Shown here in pieces: positions 17,574 to 25,741 of a stretch of 64,000 bases of DNA (position 1 is its first letter; every line of letters starts with the position of its first letter). The stretch comes from JAXLVB01 sp046329195. Lineage in GTDB: Bacteria > Bacteroidota > Bacteroidia > Cytophagales > Spirosomataceae. The position numbers were made by a program, and so were the translations under genes. The DNA is taken from positions 2,604,001-2,668,000 of the forward strand of contig JAXLVB010000002.1 of the NCBI GenBank assembly GCA_046329195.1, written 5' to 3'. The notes under the pieces were generated by a model. The model made no database searches. It worked only from the letters and a program-made list of their open reading frames with translations, and was not told the origin of the DNA.

Positions 17574-17618
17574 AAAAAAAAGCAGTTGTTCCTCAAAGAG
17601 AAACAACTGGCAAAGATA
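17574..17618 (-). promoter_or_regulatory. hemH upstream -7 element overlapping a terminator-like hairpin
   Basis: On the minus strand TATCTTTG (17618-17611) is an exact -7 match. Just after it comes an 8-bp stem (CAGTTGTT, 17609-17602, and AACAACTG, 17590-17583), then a run of T (17581-17574). The structure looks like an intrinsic terminator lying in the hemH promoter/leader. It may insulate hemH from upstream transcription or act in the leader; which one is not decidable here. Confidence 0.4.
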
Positions 17619-17851
17619 CACGATTGTTTATGAATAGTGCGATTTTGAACCAAACCGCCTTTCACGTAACCTGTTATTTAACTTCGAAAATCAGTTCATC
17701 TTAAAGACAATTTTCTGGCTGAAGTCACCCACGGTACTAGGTGACCTCAGCGATTATAGGTGAATCTAGTTGATTGCTCAAAAGTAATAACCATTGCGTA
17801 TATAAGTCAAATCAATTATTTTTATGATTTCATCAAGAAAATCTATCAGTT
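17619..17851. other. Divergent hemH/oxyR intergenic region
   Basis: No gene. A partial inverted repeat GTCACC...GGTGAC near 17725-17745 lies about 110-125 bases before the oxyR start and could be a regulator site; the match is short. Confidence 0.3.
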
Positions 17852-18790
17852 ATGACATTTATCCAATTAGAATATTTAGTTGCTCTTGACCTCCATCGTC
17901 ACTTTGCTACGGCAGCAGAGCATTGCTTCATTACACAGCCAACCTTGAGTATGCAAATCCAAAAGCTAGAAGAAGAACTAGGCGTAAAACTATTTGACCG
18001 AAGCAAGCAACCCGTTGTTCCGACCGAAATCGGTGAGGTAGTTATAGCTCAAGCAAGACAAGTATTGCGAGAAACCGTAAAAGTGAAAGAGTTGGTGGAC
18101 GAACTGAAAGGCAACCTTAGCGGTGAACTCCGAATTGGTATCATCCCCACCTTGGCACCGTATCTACTGCCCTTATTTTTAGAAAATTTTCTTCGCAAAT
18201 ACCCCAACATCAAGCTCAAGGTAAATGAGCTTACGACCGAAGCCCTGTTGAGCAAACTCAAAAACGATGCTCTTGACGTGGGCATTGTAGTAACGCCACT
18301 TCAAGAAAACGGCTTGGCCGAACAGCCACTGTTTTATGAAGAATTTGTGGTCTATTTGTCCGAATCGGAAGCTGCTTTTCAGAAAGAATACCTGCTATCA
18401 GAAGACATTGACACCAACCGCCTATGGCTATTAGAAGAAGGGCATTGTATTCGGTCACAGATTTTAAACATCTGTGAGTTACACAAACAAACCGCCGAAA
18501 ACCGACAGTTTGAGTACGAAGCAGGCAGTGTAGAAACCCTCAAGAAAATGGTCGAAAAATACGGTGGTGTGACCATTTTGCCAGAACTGGCCATTCGGGA
18601 TTTGCCTCCTCATCAACGCTTGCAAGTACGGCATTTTCGCTCACCTGCCCCTGTGAGAGAGGTGAGTTTGGTTACACATCGGCATTATATCAAGAAAATG
18701 CTGGTAGATGCGGTGAAAGCGGAAATTTTGGCTGTTGTTCCCGAAACCATGAAGCAAATACGTCAGCAAAAGGTGATTGCATTGAGCTAA
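17852..18790 (+). CDS. oxyR: OxyR-type LysR regulator of peroxide response
   Basis: Transcription factor that senses H2O2 by a thiol-disulfide switch. The 312 residues carry an N-terminal winged HTH (QLEYLVALDLHRHFATAA, ITQPTLSMQIQKLEEELGV) and a LysR effector domain from about residue 90. The redox pair is conserved: EEGHC at about residue 199 and NIC nine positions later, matching the C199/C208 spacing of E. coli OxyR, which separates it from ordinary LysR proteins. It is divergent from hemH, a pairing that fits peroxide control of haem synthesis, although no binding site was identified. Its last codons lie in a 54-bp tandem duplication. Confidence 0.9.
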   Translation: MTFIQLEYLVALDLHRHFATAAEHCFITQPTLSMQIQKLEEELGVKLFDRSKQPVVPTEIGEVVIAQARQVLRETVKVKELVDELKGNLSGELRIGIIPTLAPYLLPLFLENFLRKYPNIKLKVNELTTEALLSKLKNDALDVGIVVTPLQENGLAEQPLFYEEFVVYLSESEAAFQKEYLLSEDIDTNRLWLLEEGHCIRSQILNICELHKQTAENRQFEYEAGSVETLKKMVEKYGGVTILPELAIRDLPPHQRLQVRHFRSPAPVREVSLVTHRHYIKKMLVDAVKAEILAVVPETMKQIRQQKVIALS

Positions 18791-18876
18791 GAATTACACC
18801 ATCAAAAGTCGCCAAATGCCTGAAAGGTGATTGCATTGAGCTAAGAATTACACCATCAAAAGTCGCCAAATGCCTG
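18769..18876. repeat. 54-bp perfect tandem duplication across oxyR and nuoH ends
   Basis: Unit 1 (18769-18822) and unit 2 (18823-18876) are identical, starting AAAGGTGATTGCATTGAG and ending CCAAATGCCTG. Unit 1 contains the end of oxyR with its stop; unit 2 contains the end of nuoH with its stop on the other strand. Confidence 0.97.
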
Positions 18877-19930
18877 ATAAGAAGAGTAGAATCAATCCCG
18901 CAGGGGTGAGGACTTTCCAACACAAATACATCAGTTGGTCAACCCGAAGGCGTGGGTAGGTCCAGCGTATCCACATTTGTACAAAAATCAGGCTATACCC
19001 TTTTGCCAACAACCAAAATAAGCCCGTAACATCGCCCCAAAGTGTGCCCGGGGTACCGCTGGACCAATCGGCCAAGCGAATGGGGCCAATGTTAGGCAGC
19101 GGCGTATTCCAGCCTCCTAAAAACAGAATGGCTCCCAACAAGCACATGAGCAACATCATGGCGTATTCTGACAAAAACAAAATGGCCCATCGAAAGCCCG
19201 AATACTCGGTATGAAAGCCCCCCACCAGCTCTGACTCGGCTTCGGGGATGTCAAATGGGGCACGGTTACACTCGGCTAACGACGCTAAAAAATAGATGAC
19301 AAATACGATGAAAAGGAAGGGGACTTTGAAAAGATTCCAACTAAAAACACCTCCGATGTGGCTAACGTCTAAGCCCCAACTCTTGATACCAAACAGATAA
19401 ATTGGTTCGCCGGCATACACTCCTTGCTGATAGCTAATCTGCTGCAAATCAAGTGACTGTGAAATCATCACCACACATAATACCGATAAGCCAAGGGGGA
19501 TTTCGTACGATACCACTTGAGCCGCTGTACGCATGGCACCAAACAACGAGTACTTGTTGTTGGAAGCCCAGCCGGCCATCAAGATGCCCAGAATGTCTAA
19601 GGCAATGATGGATAACAGAAAAAACACGCCGACTTCGGTGGTGGAACTTTGCAAATCGGGCGAGAGGGGCAGCACCGCATACCCCGCAAACACAGAAATA
19701 AAGACCAACGCAGGGGCCAACAAAAATAGTTTTCGGTCGGCGGCAGTGGGTACGATGTCTTCTTTTTGCAAGAGTTTGATTAAATCGGCAATCAATTGTA
19801 GCGAGCCATAGGGACCTACCTCCATCGGACCCATACGGTCTTGTATAAACGCAGACACCTTGCGCTCGGCATACACACCCAACACAACGATACTAACGGC
19901 TAATACCAGACAAATCAACAAGGCAATCAT
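18848..19930 (-). CDS. nuoH: NADH-quinone oxidoreductase subunit H
   Basis: Membrane subunit of respiratory complex I that links the quinone site to the proton path. The 360 residues contain about eight transmembrane segments and the family signatures AERKVSAFIQDRMGPMEVG near the N-terminus and LAECNRAPFDIPEAESELV near residue 230, which forms part of the quinone chamber. It is complete. No other nuo gene is adjacent; neighbours are oxyR and a VOC protein, so it stands apart from any nuo operon. The stop lies in the second unit of the 54-bp duplication. Confidence 0.94.
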   Translation of the reverse strand: MIALLICLVLAVSIVVLGVYAERKVSAFIQDRMGPMEVGPYGSLQLIADLIKLLQKEDIVPTAADRKLFLLAPALVFISVFAGYAVLPLSPDLQSSTTEVGVFFLLSIIALDILGILMAGWASNNKYSLFGAMRTAAQVVSYEIPLGLSVLCVVMISQSLDLQQISYQQGVYAGEPIYLFGIKSWGLDVSHIGGVFSWNLFKVPFLFIVFVIYFLASLAECNRAPFDIPEAESELVGGFHTEYSGFRWAILFLSEYAMMLLMCLLGAILFLGGWNTPLPNIGPIRLADWSSGTPGTLWGDVTGLFWLLAKGYSLIFVQMWIRWTYPRLRVDQLMYLCWKVLTPAGLILLFLSGIWRLLMV

Positions 19931-20266
19931 ATCGCTTGCAAGTTACAGAGGGATTTGGTTCTATCAAAAGATTCGTAACTGGTTGCACCAATCTCGATGG
20001 CCATCGAGATTATCCGCCATCCATCATCTACTAATCATAAGTGTTTGATAATCAAAATCTTGTTTTTTATAAATTTCTTATCATTAGTGTACAAACATTT
20101 GAGATTTTAAAGGCGTATTCGGGGATAGTTAGTAGGGGCTCTCATTACCCAACAGACACTTGACTCCTTGTTTCTTAGTGAAATGTTTATTGGGTGTCTG
20201 GTTTCTAAAAGTCATTCTATTTATCAAAAAGGAGCTTCTTTTTCCTATTTTTGTAGGTGGCAACAT
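19931..20266. other. Gap upstream of nuoH up to the MITE-like element
   Basis: No ORF that looks real. It should contain the nuoH promoter on the minus strand; AATCTTTTG near 19962-19970 is a poor -7 match. The rest is AT-rich and unremarkable. Confidence 0.3.
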
Positions 20267-20410
20267 AGCGCTTTTACCTGATTGCTGGACAAAATATAAA
20301 CTGACTCCGATTGGGCGTAAGCCATACGCCCCTACGATTTAGTTTAAGCACCCTCGCTTGAGCCTTCCATATTTGTAGTCTTCGTTTTGTCCAGCAGTCA
20401 GCGCTTTTAC
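20267..20410. mobile_element. MITE-like element, about 120 bp, with 11-bp flanking repeats
   Basis: AGCGCTTTTAC stands at 20267-20277 and again at 20400-20410. Between them, terminal inverted repeats of 15 bp with one mismatch (GATTGCTGGACAAAA at 20280-20294; complement at 20385-20399) enclose non-coding DNA. Its middle is a GGGCGTA...TACGCCC palindrome (20313-20331). No ORF is inside. The layout fits a non-autonomous transposable element with a long target duplication. The right end lies 26 bases from the end of the -7 element of the VOC gene. Confidence 0.72.
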
Positions 20411-20425
20411 TCTAATCAAAAATTG

Positions 20426-20433
20426 TATCTTTG
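20426..20433 (+). promoter_or_regulatory. -7 element of the VOC gene
   Basis: TATCTTTG is an exact TAnnTTTG match 26 bases before the ATG at 20460. The -33 region lies within or next to the right flank of the MITE-like element. Confidence 0.5.
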
Positions 20434-20459
20434 AAGCATCACTCCATTCGTTTGACTTT

Positions 20460-20840
20460 ATGAAACTACGATTCGATACCCTAGTCATTTTTGTACAAGA
20501 CCTTGCTGTATTAAGGCATTTTTATACGGACATTTTAGGACTCGAAATAGTCGAGGAAATGGGGGATGACTGGTTACTGCTTGACGCTGGCGCCGCTCAT
20601 CTGGGTCTTCATCGGATTGGTGAGGCGTACCGCCATTCATCAGAAGAACCTTATCAGTTTGACAATAACACCAAACTTGTGTTTGAAACACAAGATGACC
20701 TCTCTCAGCTTCGAGATTTTTTAGCCGTTAACGGGGCAATTGTCCACGAAATCAAAACTTTTCCTGATTACGATTTTCTGCTTTTTGATGGACAAGACCC
20801 AGAGGGAAATGTTTTTCAAATCAAACAACGAAAAGGGTAA
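20460..20840 (+). CDS. VOC-superfamily (glyoxalase/bleomycin-resistance-like) protein
   Basis: A 126-residue cytosolic protein with the paired beta-alpha-beta-beta-beta fold of the vicinal oxygen chelate superfamily. VIFVQDLAVLRHFYTDILGL opens the first half, and DPEGNVFQIKQ closes the second with a likely metal-ligand Glu in its usual place. Such single-domain proteins dimerise to build a metal site. Substrate cannot be inferred; members include glyoxalases, dioxygenases and drug-binding proteins. It appears to be monocistronic. Confidence 0.8.
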   Translation: MKLRFDTLVIFVQDLAVLRHFYTDILGLEIVEEMGDDWLLLDAGAAHLGLHRIGEAYRHSSEEPYQFDNNTKLVFETQDDLSQLRDFLAVNGAIVHEIKTFPDYDFLLFDGQDPEGNVFQIKQRKG

Positions 20841-20943
20841 GATGTAATTTGAAAATTGGAGAATTTGAAAATTTGAGAATGGTTACGAAAAATTAGTAGA
20901 AACACAAACAACTGACTACCAACGAATTGAATAGTTTTGATTA

Positions 20944-20970
20944 GTAGGGGCGTATAACCTACGCCCCTAC
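20944..20970. repeat. Palindromic intergenic repeat (GTAGGGGCGTA/TACGCCCCTAC)
   Basis: A perfect 11-bp inverted repeat with a 5-base loop lies between the convergent VOC and tricorn-like genes. The same core is present at 20313-20331 (inside the MITE-like element) and as a half-site at 24450-24469, so it appears to belong to a dispersed REP-like family. Confidence 0.65.
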
Positions 20971-20997
20971 GGTCAATCTGATGACTATTGAAGCTGT

Positions 20998-23900
20998 TTA
21001 CTTCAATCCTTTCAGCAATTCTTCGAGTGCTTTGTCCAATTGAGGGTCTTTATCTTGGAGACGATCCACAAAGGTTTGCTTGACATAAACGTCTGGTTTT
21101 ACGCCTTCTTTTTCGATGTTTTTGCCGTCGAGTGTGTAGCATCCCCACGAAGGCAAGCGGTAAAACGAGCCATCTACTAAGCCCTTACCCGACGTAAAAA
21201 TAATCCAACGGTAGGTTTCTGTACCGATGATTTTACCCAAGTTCAAGGCTTTAAAACCTGTTGCCGTCATTTCGGCATCGCTCAACGACTGCTCGTTGAT
21301 TAACAAAACGATAGGCTTAGCTGCTGGCGAAAAATTGGGCTGTGGCGTTAGCTTTCCTTCTCGGTATTTCCACTGCAAATAAGGTCGTTGCGACAAGAAA
21401 TTCAATACCAAATCGTGCACGTTTCCGCCTGTGTTGTAGCGTAAATCCACAATTAGTGCATCCTTTTTGTACCAGTCTTGCGTCATGTCCACCACAAATT
21501 TTTCGTATTCTCCCAATCCCATGTCTTTCATGTGTACATAGGCCACTCGGTTGTTACTTTTGGTATCCACATAGTTTTGGTTGTGGGCAATCCATTCGTC
21601 ATACAGGTTGTCTCGTTGCTGACCCAAGGAGGCTGGGTGTAAGCGTACGGTATAAGGACTTCCGTTGCGGTCGAATGTCAACTCTAATTCTGCATCTAAC
21701 GATGGCTTACTGAAATAGTAATCACGGTTTTGAGTGCTATTAACTGCCTCGCCGTTCACTTTGGTAAGTACATCGCCTACCTGAATATCCTTACCCTTGC
21801 GGTCGGCGGCAGATTTTTTGATAATGCCCGCTACTCGGTAGGGATTTTCGTCATCAAACAAAATCCCGGTAGCCAGCGTACGAGTCGAATACAGGGTATT
21901 TTCTTCGTTTCCAAATGACGAAAAGCCCATGTGCGACGAGTTCAATTCGCCCAGCATATCGTTGAGCAGCGTTCGTAAATCTTGGCGGTTGTTCAGGTAT
22001 GGCACAAATTTGCTGTACTTGTCATAGGTTTTCTTCCAGTCTAAGCCGTGGAAGGTTTCGTTGTAAAAATTCTCCTCTACGTTGGCCCATGTTTCTTGAA
22101 CCATCTGCGAAAATTCATCGGCAAAATTCCGACGGAAGGTAAAGCCAATGTCTATTTTTTCGACTTTGTTAGCATCTAAATTTAACTTGTGAATATTCCC
22201 TCCCAACAACCCATAATACTTGCCGTCGGCTTGTACAAAATCAGAGAAAAAGCCAGATGCTCCTTCAATTTTCTCTGTTTTGGTGGCAACAAAGGGCTCG
22301 TAGGTGGTTTTGTAGAGATTGTACGTACCTTCGTCGTGATTTGATAAGTACAGAACAAAAGTTTTAGCATCTTTTTGAATCACAATGGGCGAATTTTGGG
22401 TTCCGAAGTTAGGGCCTATCTGCTCAATTCTGTCCATCAAATCGGTCAGATCCAATTCGATAGGCTTGATTTTCTTAGGCTCTTCTTTTTTCTCTTCGGG
22501 TTTCTTTTCGTCCGTTTTTTTCTCTTCTACTTTTTTGGGTTCTTCCTTCTTAGGTTCTTCTTTTTTGAACAATTCGGCAAACTTATCGGCTCGATACGGC
22601 GCATCTATCTTGGTGAGTGCCAAGCGATACACCTTAGAATTGGGCATTCCAAACGGGTAAGATGCCTTGAGACGCTGCGAAGTAAAGTAGATATAATTGC
22701 CATCTGGCGACCAATACGGGTCGGTTTCTGTAATGCCTGTATTGGTGAGATTGATGGTCTTGGCAGTAGCTAATTGGTGGATAAAAATATCTTGCTCAAA
22801 ATCACGATGGGCTGTAAAAAGCACGTATTCGTCGTTGGGCGAAAACGAAGGAGCCACCGACTGAAAGGCCCAAATTTCGTCTTTTACAATGGTTTTACTC
22901 ACAAATATCTTGAGGTCAATGGTGCGTACTTCGTCACGGCCACTGTTATAAACGCCCATCGAGCGGTCTTTGTTGAGCACCAAATCACGGTTATTCCGAG
23001 CATCGGAAGTGAGTTGTTTTTCGGGCGAAGAGCCATCTGCTGCGGTGCTAAACCAGTTTTGATAGCCTCCTACAGTTTGGCTAAAAATCAAGGTACGGCT
23101 ATCTGCCAGCCACTTGACCTCTCCTACCCGACCGTCGGGGCGAGTTTTGAGTTGCTGGATGTATTTGCCCTCCAGGTCTGACACAAATAACTGGCCACGA
23201 GACACAAAAGCCAATTTTTTATTGTCGGGGGCAGTATCAAACGACGAAATTGAATTGCGTACATTAAAGTCCTGCGACTGAGGCAGGGTAAAATTACGAA
23301 TCACGGTAAACGCCAGCTTTTCAGAACGCTTCGAAGCCACGTCATAGAGCCACAATTGGTAGTCTTTCTCAAAGGCAATTTTCTCGCCGTTGGCGCTTAC
23401 TTGGGGGTACTTGATGGATTCTTTGAAGCTGGTCAGCTGCTTTTTCTTGTTGTTTTCAAAGGTATAAAGGTTATACTCGCCGTTGTCTTCGTCCGACACA
23501 AAATAGATTTTTCCTCCACGGTCAATCGTCACCCACATGTCTTTGCCTAAGTAGTCAGTGTAGCGTTTGTATTCCTTTGTTTTGAGGTTATACGACTGCA
23601 CATCAGGATTAAACTCGCCTTTGTAGCCCTTGCGCTGGGCCTGGTTGTCGCTCTCCCAAGTATCATTAAAAAATAGCTCGCCTGAGGTAGGGTGTTCGGC
23701 TACGCTATGAACACGGTTAAAAAAGTGCTTAAACACCCGCTTGGGGGTACCTCCTCCTACCGGAATGGTGTAAACCGTGCCACCATTGTTGGCATTCGAC
23801 TGAATGTACAGCTTCTGCGAATCCCAAGACCAGCTCTCAACTCGCTCGCCAGCTTCGCTAAAAGTCAACTGTTTGATTTCGCCGCCCGTCAGAGGCATCA

Positions 23901-24180
23901 CATATACGTCGAGGCTGCCGTATTGGTTAGAGGTAAAAGCTATCCATTTACCATCTGGCGAAATCTTTGGGCGGCTTTCGTTACCCTGCATAGCTGTGAG
24001 TCGGGCGGCGGTTTTGGTGCTGAGGTCGGCTTTCCAGAGGTCTGTTTCATAACAGAAGACAAGGGTTTTGCCGTCGGGGCTGAGGGTTGGAAACGAAGCA
24101 AAATACAGTTCGCTGCTTTGCCCAAACGAAGCAAAAGCCACCCCTATTAAGGCGACCCAAGTGAGGAAATGTTTTTTCAT
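20998..24180 (-). CDS. Tricorn-like S41 family peptidase
   Basis: A 1060-residue exported peptidase related to archaeal tricorn protease. It has a signal peptide (MKKHFLTWVALIGVAFASFG), then beta-propeller repeats of the TolB/WD type (LSPDGKTLVF, ISPDGKWIAFTS, WSPDGNYIYFTS) up to about residue 530. A strongly charged Lys/Glu/Pro-rich linker follows (about 540-590), then the tricorn core, a PDZ domain (about 755-830, GDVLTKVNGEAV) and the S41 catalytic domain. The nucleophile Ser is probably in NEQSLSDAEM. It likely degrades peptides in the periplasm or at the envelope. The start at 24180 is supported by the signal peptide. Confidence 0.9.
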   Translation of the reverse strand: MKKHFLTWVALIGVAFASFGQSSELYFASFPTLSPDGKTLVFCYETDLWKADLSTKTAARLTAMQGNESRPKISPDGKWIAFTSNQYGSLDVYVMPLTGGEIKQLTFSEAGERVESWSWDSQKLYIQSNANNGGTVYTIPVGGGTPKRVFKHFFNRVHSVAEHPTSGELFFNDTWESDNQAQRKGYKGEFNPDVQSYNLKTKEYKRYTDYLGKDMWVTIDRGGKIYFVSDEDNGEYNLYTFENNKKKQLTSFKESIKYPQVSANGEKIAFEKDYQLWLYDVASKRSEKLAFTVIRNFTLPQSQDFNVRNSISSFDTAPDNKKLAFVSRGQLFVSDLEGKYIQQLKTRPDGRVGEVKWLADSRTLIFSQTVGGYQNWFSTAADGSSPEKQLTSDARNNRDLVLNKDRSMGVYNSGRDEVRTIDLKIFVSKTIVKDEIWAFQSVAPSFSPNDEYVLFTAHRDFEQDIFIHQLATAKTINLTNTGITETDPYWSPDGNYIYFTSQRLKASYPFGMPNSKVYRLALTKIDAPYRADKFAELFKKEEPKKEEPKKVEEKKTDEKKPEEKKEEPKKIKPIELDLTDLMDRIEQIGPNFGTQNSPIVIQKDAKTFVLYLSNHDEGTYNLYKTTYEPFVATKTEKIEGASGFFSDFVQADGKYYGLLGGNIHKLNLDANKVEKIDIGFTFRRNFADEFSQMVQETWANVEENFYNETFHGLDWKKTYDKYSKFVPYLNNRQDLRTLLNDMLGELNSSHMGFSSFGNEENTLYSTRTLATGILFDDENPYRVAGIIKKSAADRKGKDIQVGDVLTKVNGEAVNSTQNRDYYFSKPSLDAELELTFDRNGSPYTVRLHPASLGQQRDNLYDEWIAHNQNYVDTKSNNRVAYVHMKDMGLGEYEKFVVDMTQDWYKKDALIVDLRYNTGGNVHDLVLNFLSQRPYLQWKYREGKLTPQPNFSPAAKPIVLLINEQSLSDAEMTATGFKALNLGKIIGTETYRWIIFTSGKGLVDGSFYRLPSWGCYTLDGKNIEKEGVKPDVYVKQTFVDRLQDKDPQLDKALEELLKGLK

Positions 24181-24522
24181 GGACTTGATGAGTTAGTGTA
24201 AGTAGGTTGGGAAATGACTCCCAGTTGATGAAGCAAGATAACAAAGAATAGCCTTACTCACGCTACAAAGCGACCAAACGCTGAAGAATCGGCCAAAAAT
24301 CCCCCGAATCGGGGGATACTGCCATACGCCTTGACTAACTCCAGACAGACATTTGGGAAAATTCAGTAGATTGCATGGGGTATTTTTAGGTAATTTCTTT
24401 CAATTGAAGGATAAATTAGATAACACCATCAATTCACATGTTTTAGAAACGTATGTCATACGCCCCTACAGAATATCCACTAATTTTCAGTACTTATTTG
24501 CTCCTTGACTACACAAATTGAT
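24181..24522. other. Divergent tricorn/NADAR intergenic region with palindromes
   Basis: No gene. A perfect palindrome ATCCCCCGAATCGGGGGAT occupies 24299-24317. A half-copy of the dispersed repeat (TATGTCATACGCCCCTAC) lies at 24451-24469, about 50 bases before the NADAR start. Confidence 0.5.
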
Positions 24523-25284
24523 ATGAAACCTAATTACGACTTACTTTGGTTATTGGACAAATATGACAATGGCGAGACTTTAAAGTTTATTTTCTTTTGG
24601 GGACACACGAACAAATCGCCAGATGTTGTCAATAAGGCATGTTTTAGTCAATGGTATGAAAGCTCATTTATTGTTAATGGCATCTTATATCCAACCACTG
24701 AGCATTGGATGATGGCTCACAAAGCATTACTTTTTAACAACAGAGCCATTTTTGAAAAAATCATTCAAGTCCCCAAACCATCTGAGGTGAAACGATTAGG
24801 CCGAATGGTTACTGGTTTCAATCAACAAATTTGGGATACTAAAAAACGAGAAATTGTCAAGATAGGAAACATTCACAAATTTAATCAGCATCCTAAGTTA
24901 GCAGATTTCCTGCTCAGTACCGAAAAACGAATTTTAGTAGAAGCAAGTCCTGTCGATAATATTTGGGGAATAGGGTTATCGCAAGACAATGATACTATTG
25001 AAAACATATACACTTGGCAAGGTGAAAATTTACTGGGTTTTATTTTAATGGAAGTACGGGATTTCCTCAAAGACTTTGGCCACTTCCAGTACCTTACCCA
25101 TCCAATGCTCCCACCTTGGGAAAAGTTTCCTCAGGTTACATCTCAAGACCTATTTTGGCGAATGGGAAATGGTGAAACCTACTTGGGAATCTTTAATGAT
25201 TACTTCATGAAACTGAGCATTAGAGATCAAATTATATATAAACTAAGTTATCCGCAACCGTTTGGATGGGGTGAGTTCTATTAG
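24523..25284 (+). CDS. NADAR-family (YbiA-like) protein with C-terminal extension
   Basis: Predicted N-glycosidase-type enzyme acting on ADP-ribose-linked or riboflavin-pathway metabolites. The ATG at 24523 gives 253 residues; an in-frame TTG 18 bases earlier is less likely. The NADAR core spans about residues 20-175: FIFFWGH, CFSQWYESSFIVNG, YPTTEHWMMAHKA, EASPVDNIWGIGL and a closing LLGFILMEVRDFL. About 80 further residues (HFQYLTHPMLPPWEKFPQVT onward) are not part of the usual NADAR domain. Some NADAR proteins reverse guanine ADP-ribosylation by DarT toxins, but no DarT-like gene is next to it. The following START-like gene begins 10 bases after its stop. Confidence 0.87.
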   Translation: MKPNYDLLWLLDKYDNGETLKFIFFWGHTNKSPDVVNKACFSQWYESSFIVNGILYPTTEHWMMAHKALLFNNRAIFEKIIQVPKPSEVKRLGRMVTGFNQQIWDTKKREIVKIGNIHKFNQHPKLADFLLSTEKRILVEASPVDNIWGIGLSQDNDTIENIYTWQGENLLGFILMEVRDFLKDFGHFQYLTHPMLPPWEKFPQVTSQDLFWRMGNGETYLGIFNDYFMKLSIRDQIIYKLSYPQPFGWGEFY

Positions 25285-25294
25285 AGACATACCA

Positions 25295-25741
25295 ATGGAG
25301 CAGCTAATCACCCTACAAGTTACCATCCAGGCTCTACCTGCTCAGGTTTGGCATGTTTTGACTAATCGGTCAGCGATGGAGCGATGGTTAGGAGAGCCCG
25401 AAATGGACATACTAGTGCATACCAACTGGCAAGTAGGAACGCCTATCGTGATTCGAGGCTTTCATCACGAAGCATTTGAAAATAAAGGCGTTATCCTGCA
25501 ATTTACCCCCGAAAAATGCTTGCGCTATAGTCATCTCAGTTCGGTTTCGCACTTATCCGATTACGCCGATAACTATACTATTTTTGAGTTTGTGTTGTTG
25601 CCTTTGGCATTGCAAACCCAACTGACTTTACACATCAAAAACTTCCCAACAGAGGTAATTCGGAAGCATTTGGCCTTTTACTGGCCAGCAACTCTTTCTC
25701 TCATTAAACAACAATCCGAAACCCTAAGCCTCTCCTCCTAA
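25295..25741 (+). CDS. START/AHSA1-like ligand-binding protein
   Basis: A 148-residue cytosolic protein of the SRPBCC (START-like) superfamily. ALPAQVWHVLTNRSAMERWL is the typical opening helix-strand region, and FPTEVIRKHLAFYWPATLSL the long C-terminal helix lining the cavity. The ATG at 25295 is preferred over an in-frame TTG at 25262 that would overlap the NADAR gene. It is probably cotranscribed with the NADAR gene. Its end overlaps the serpin stop on the other strand by 4 bases. The ligand is unknown; AHSA1-like proteins range from polyketide cyclases to stress proteins. Confidence 0.82.
   Translation: MEQLITLQVTIQALPAQVWHVLTNRSAMERWLGEPEMDILVHTNWQVGTPIVIRGFHHEAFENKGVILQFTPEKCLRYSHLSSVSHLSDYADNYTIFEFVLLPLALQTQLTLHIKNFPTEVIRKHLAFYWPATLSLIKQQSETLSLSS

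Noticed and set aside
20998..24180. Dipeptidyl peptidase IV (S9) reading of the large exported peptidase
   Set aside because: The WD-like propeller could fit, but the PDZ domain and the S41-type SLSDAEM site identify it as tricorn-like.
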